A DNA stretch of 64,000 nt from the NCBI GenBank assembly GCA_029582155.1, contig CM055909.1, forward strand, positions 20,246,798-20,310,797, in the 5' to 3' direction. The DNA is from Panopea generosa (taxonomy: Eukaryota; Mollusca; Bivalvia; Adapedonta; Hiatellidae). The stretch's first letter is position 1. Every line of letters starts with the position of its first letter. A model generated the notes under the pieces. That model made no database searches. It saw only the letters and a list, made by a program, of their open reading frames with translations, and had not been told where the DNA came from. A program made the translations under genes and the position numbers. Below are positions 61,661 to 64,000 of this stretch, piece by piece.

Positions 61661-62340
61661 TTTTTATGAGTGCATTTAGTGAGTTGGTAGTTAGCAGTTG
61701 GTAGTTGGATAATCGATTACCAGTTGCAAGTTGGGGATTCAGATTCGTTATTATAATCACTATTTAATTTACATATTTTACTCGTGTTTATATATTAAAA
61801 AATATATTCGATAGAAAACGGATGTATATTAATATAAAATCTGAATCCCAAACTGACAACTGGTCCCGAACTGTACGTTTTGAATCGCCGTCTGGTGAGA
61901 ATATTCGCGGGATAAATTGAAAAAAACAACGCGGTTCTGGTGTCTTTTTCTATTTAACTGATATGTTAAAAAAAATAAAACAGCGATTTAAGAAAAAATC
62001 TCGAACCTCCAACTGGCAACTGGTTGGTGGTTTGCGATTCACGGCGAATCCCCAACTGGACGTTTTGAAACGCCGTCTGGTGAGTATACTCGGTATATCA
62101 AAGAACCAACCCGGCACTGATGTTTTTTTATTATATAAACATTTTTTTAAATTGATTTGTTAAAATAATAAAACAGCTATTTAAAAAAATGTCCGAATCT
62201 CCAACTTGCAGCTGGTTGATAGTTGGCGATTCGCGGCGAATCCCCAACAGGACGTTTTGAATCGCCGTCTGGTGAGCATACTTTGTATATTGGAGGAACA
62301 ACGTAGCACTGGTGTTTTTCATTGTTAAAATTATCTTTCT
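61661..62340 (+). repeat. About 190-bp tandem repeat with an inverted end
   Basis: CGTTTTGAATCGCCGTCTGG or a close variant recurs with its reference base at 61881, 62066 and 62258 (steps of 185 and 192 bp). Each unit also has TCCAACTGGCAACTGGTTG, a palindromic GATTCGCGGCGAATC (weakened in one copy) and an AATAAAACAGCGATTTAA tract. At 61719-61743 the motif is inverted (CCAGTTGCAAGTTGGGGATT), pairing with 61838-61863 to make a foldback. A short AGTTGGTAGTT tandem lies at 61680-61710. The array adjoins the truncated 5' end of the LINE. Confidence 0.8.
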
Positions 62341-63098
62341 ATTTAATTCTTGTTTTTTTAATAATGTCATTGTTTTCTCGCCTAATCCCGCTTTATATTC
62401 ATTTGTACTTTGCACCATAAATACAAGGACACAACAACAGAGCTGCTATACGTTGTACTTGTACTTTGTATCATGAATATGTATGCATGTTTATTTACCA
62501 TCGCGCTTTGAACTAGTCATTTTGGTGAGCAGGATAAGATGACTATTAAAAATAAAAGATTATAGTTTATTAATATAAGATTATAGATATTGTATGATTG
62601 ATAGATGATAGGTGAGTAATGATGGAGGATTATGTTTAACTGAGTAGTTTGATTTTTTTAACTTTTTAATTGTAAATTGGTGATTACTTATTTAGCCGTT
62701 ATTGTTTATTGTGTGTCAATCTAGATGAAAAAGTATAATGAATGAAAGGCACATTAACAGATGAGTGATATATATATATACAATGTTGATCTACGATTGC
62801 AGACCTGGGTCTACATTGAATATCAATCTACGACCAGAACATTTTCGAATGCTGATCAACGATTGCAGTCCTGTGTTTACATTGAGTGTCGATCTACGAT
62901 TCCCGATCTTATAGCTAACTTTACGCAGATTGAATGTTTGATATCCCAGCAAACACAGAAACGTTATAGAATACGCCGCCTGGTTTAAATTCGTCTCATC
63001 CGAAATCATGGTTAGGAGGAATATGGAACCCGCGAACCCAGGATCAAGGGCCGCTTTACCCATGTTTCATAACACTAAGTATAAATAGTCTGAAAGAG
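62341..63098. other. AT-rich spacer with short duplications
   Basis: 62770-62900 has three loose copies of a segment around GATCTACGATTGCAGACCTG, at about 48 to 57 bp spacing (62788, 62848, 62890). 62400-62480 repeats TTGTACTTTGCACCATAA-type sequence twice. No gene is recognised. Confidence 0.5.
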
Positions 63099-63588
63099 TA
63101 TCATATTCCCGCTAGGTGTAGAGCATATTCCCTCTAGGTGTAGATCATATTCCCTCTAGGTGCAGAGCATATTCCCGCTAGGTATAGAGCATATATTCCC
63201 ACTAGGTGTAGAACATATTCCCGCTAGGTGTAGAGCATTTTCCCTCTAGGTGTAGAGCATATTCCCTCTAGGTGTAGAGCATATTCCCGCTAAGTGTAGA
63301 GCATATTCCCTCTAGGTGAAGAGCATATTCCCGCTAGGTGTAGAACATATTCCCGCTAGGTATAGAGCATTTTCCCTCTAGGTGTAGAGCATATTCCCTC
63401 TAGGTGTAGAGCATATTCCCGCTAGGTGTAGAGCGTATTCCCTCTAGGTGTAGAGCGTATTCCCTCTAGGTGTAGAGCATATTCCCGCTAGGTGTAGAGC
63501 GTATTCCCGATAGGTGTAGAGCGTATTCCCGCTAGGTGTAGAACGTATTCCCGCTAGGTGTACAGCATATTCCCGCTAGGTGTAGAGA
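63099..63588 (+). repeat. 22-bp tandem array, about 22 copies, joined to a SINE head
   Basis: The unit is TCTAGGTGTAGAGCATATTC plus CC (or CCCGCTAGG variants), at exact 22-bp steps. A six-unit block (132 bp) is duplicated: GAACATAT at 63211 and 63343, followed by the same variant order. The unit resembles the SINE family A head (TCTAGTGGTAGAGCGTCCGC), and the last unit runs straight into that SINE at 63577. Confidence 0.93.
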
Positions 63589-64000
63589 GTCCACCTCGCA
63601 CGGGGAAGATCATCGGCTAGATCCCCGGCCGGGTCATACTAAATACTTAGTTTACACTTATTTATTTTACTTCGATTGTGAAACAAGTAATTACAACTTA
63701 GTCAAATCACGCTCGAAGTCTTCCTGGTTAGAATCAGTACTAAGCATATGCGGAAGTGTCTTGCTCAAGGATACCACACATAGACGTGGCGCAGAATCGA
63801 ACACACGACCCTCCGATCATGGGTTCGGTGCTGTACCACTGGACCACGCGCTCTACACTTAATACTTACTAGAAATACTAGAAGCTGTCTCGCTTGGCGC
63901 TCAGCATTTAGAGGATAGTTCTATGTCTGGTTGATTGGTGAAGTATCATACCATTTGTCTGAGGCATGGTACTCCGGTATGGCAGCGCTTAGAATGTTGT
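63577..64000 (+). mobile_element. SINE family A, split by a SINE insertion and cut by the window end
   Basis: The left part (63577-63649) has AGAGAGTCCACCTCGCAC and the B-box-like GCTAGATCCCCGGCCGGGTC. The right part (63861-64000) resumes with AGAAATACTAGAAGCTGTCT, GCTCAGCATTTAGAGG and GAGGCATGGTACTCCGG. The order matches the copy at 26991. It is interrupted at 63650-63860 and truncated by the end of the window. Confidence 0.85.
63642..63868 (-). mobile_element. SINE family B, nested in family A, full-length
   Basis: The inserted element is 63650-63860 (211 bp), flanked by AATACTTA at 63642-63649 and 63861-63868. Minus-strand reading: GCGTGGTCCAGTGGTACAGC (A box), GTCGTGTGTTCGATTCTGCG (B box), CCTTGAGCAAGACACTTCCG, and a 3' end with GTTTCACAATCGAAGTAAAA. 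The family is also at 53385 and 30028. Its insertion into family A gives a relative age: this B copy is younger than its host. Confidence 0.85.

Overview
This window looks like non-coding, repeat-dominated nuclear DNA of an animal, most likely a mollusc and probably a bivalve. The basis is AT-rich sequence with no compact or operon-like genes, several families of tRNA-derived SINEs with target-site duplications, decayed and near-intact non-LTR retrotransposons, a TTAA-flanked MITE family and many tandem arrays. The mollusc assignment is inferred from the overall look of the SINEs and LINEs; no database was searched. No complete host gene was recognised. The best host-gene signal is a set of exon-like pieces on the minus strand (42.3 kb to 35.4 kb).

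Layout. 1-348: left flank, nothing recognised. About 349-25015: one satellite array (about 24.7 kb) with a 54-bp unit, diverged at both edges, homogenised in the core, and built by nested duplications of about 0.9, 7.2 and 3.7 kb. 25-30 kb: SINEs, a 34-bp tandem repeat and a 2-kb array of 30-bp G-rich units. 30-36 kb: a piggyBac-type MITE, a pair of identical 440-bp direct repeats, a 39-bp minisatellite and a SINE. 36-44 kb: mostly single-copy-looking AT-rich DNA with LINE scraps, a foldback, exon candidates with a promoter-like region near 42.4 kb, a LINE pseudogene and another SINE. 44-57 kb: microsatellites, a second MITE copy, a CR1-like LINE pseudogene, a SINE with a perfect 12-bp target duplication, and a 49-bp tandem array. 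57.6-61.7 kb (minus strand): a non-LTR retrotransposon with ORF1 tail, endonuclease and reverse transcriptase, killed by two nonsense codons and one frameshift. 61.7-64 kb: a roughly 190-bp tandem repeat with foldback symmetry, a 22-bp array apparently grown from a SINE head, and that SINE itself, split by a second SINE.

How it fits together. The LINEs are the presumptive source of the enzymes that moved the SINEs. Three of the minisatellites have periods that are multiples of three (54, 30 and 39 bp), so they create long open frames on both strands that resemble repetitive proteins. Out-of-phase indels, scattered stops and equal openness of several frames argue against coding. The most unusual structures are the nested satellite, the 440-bp identical repeat whose edge falls at a palindrome centre, and the SINE-to-minisatellite junction at 63.58 kb.
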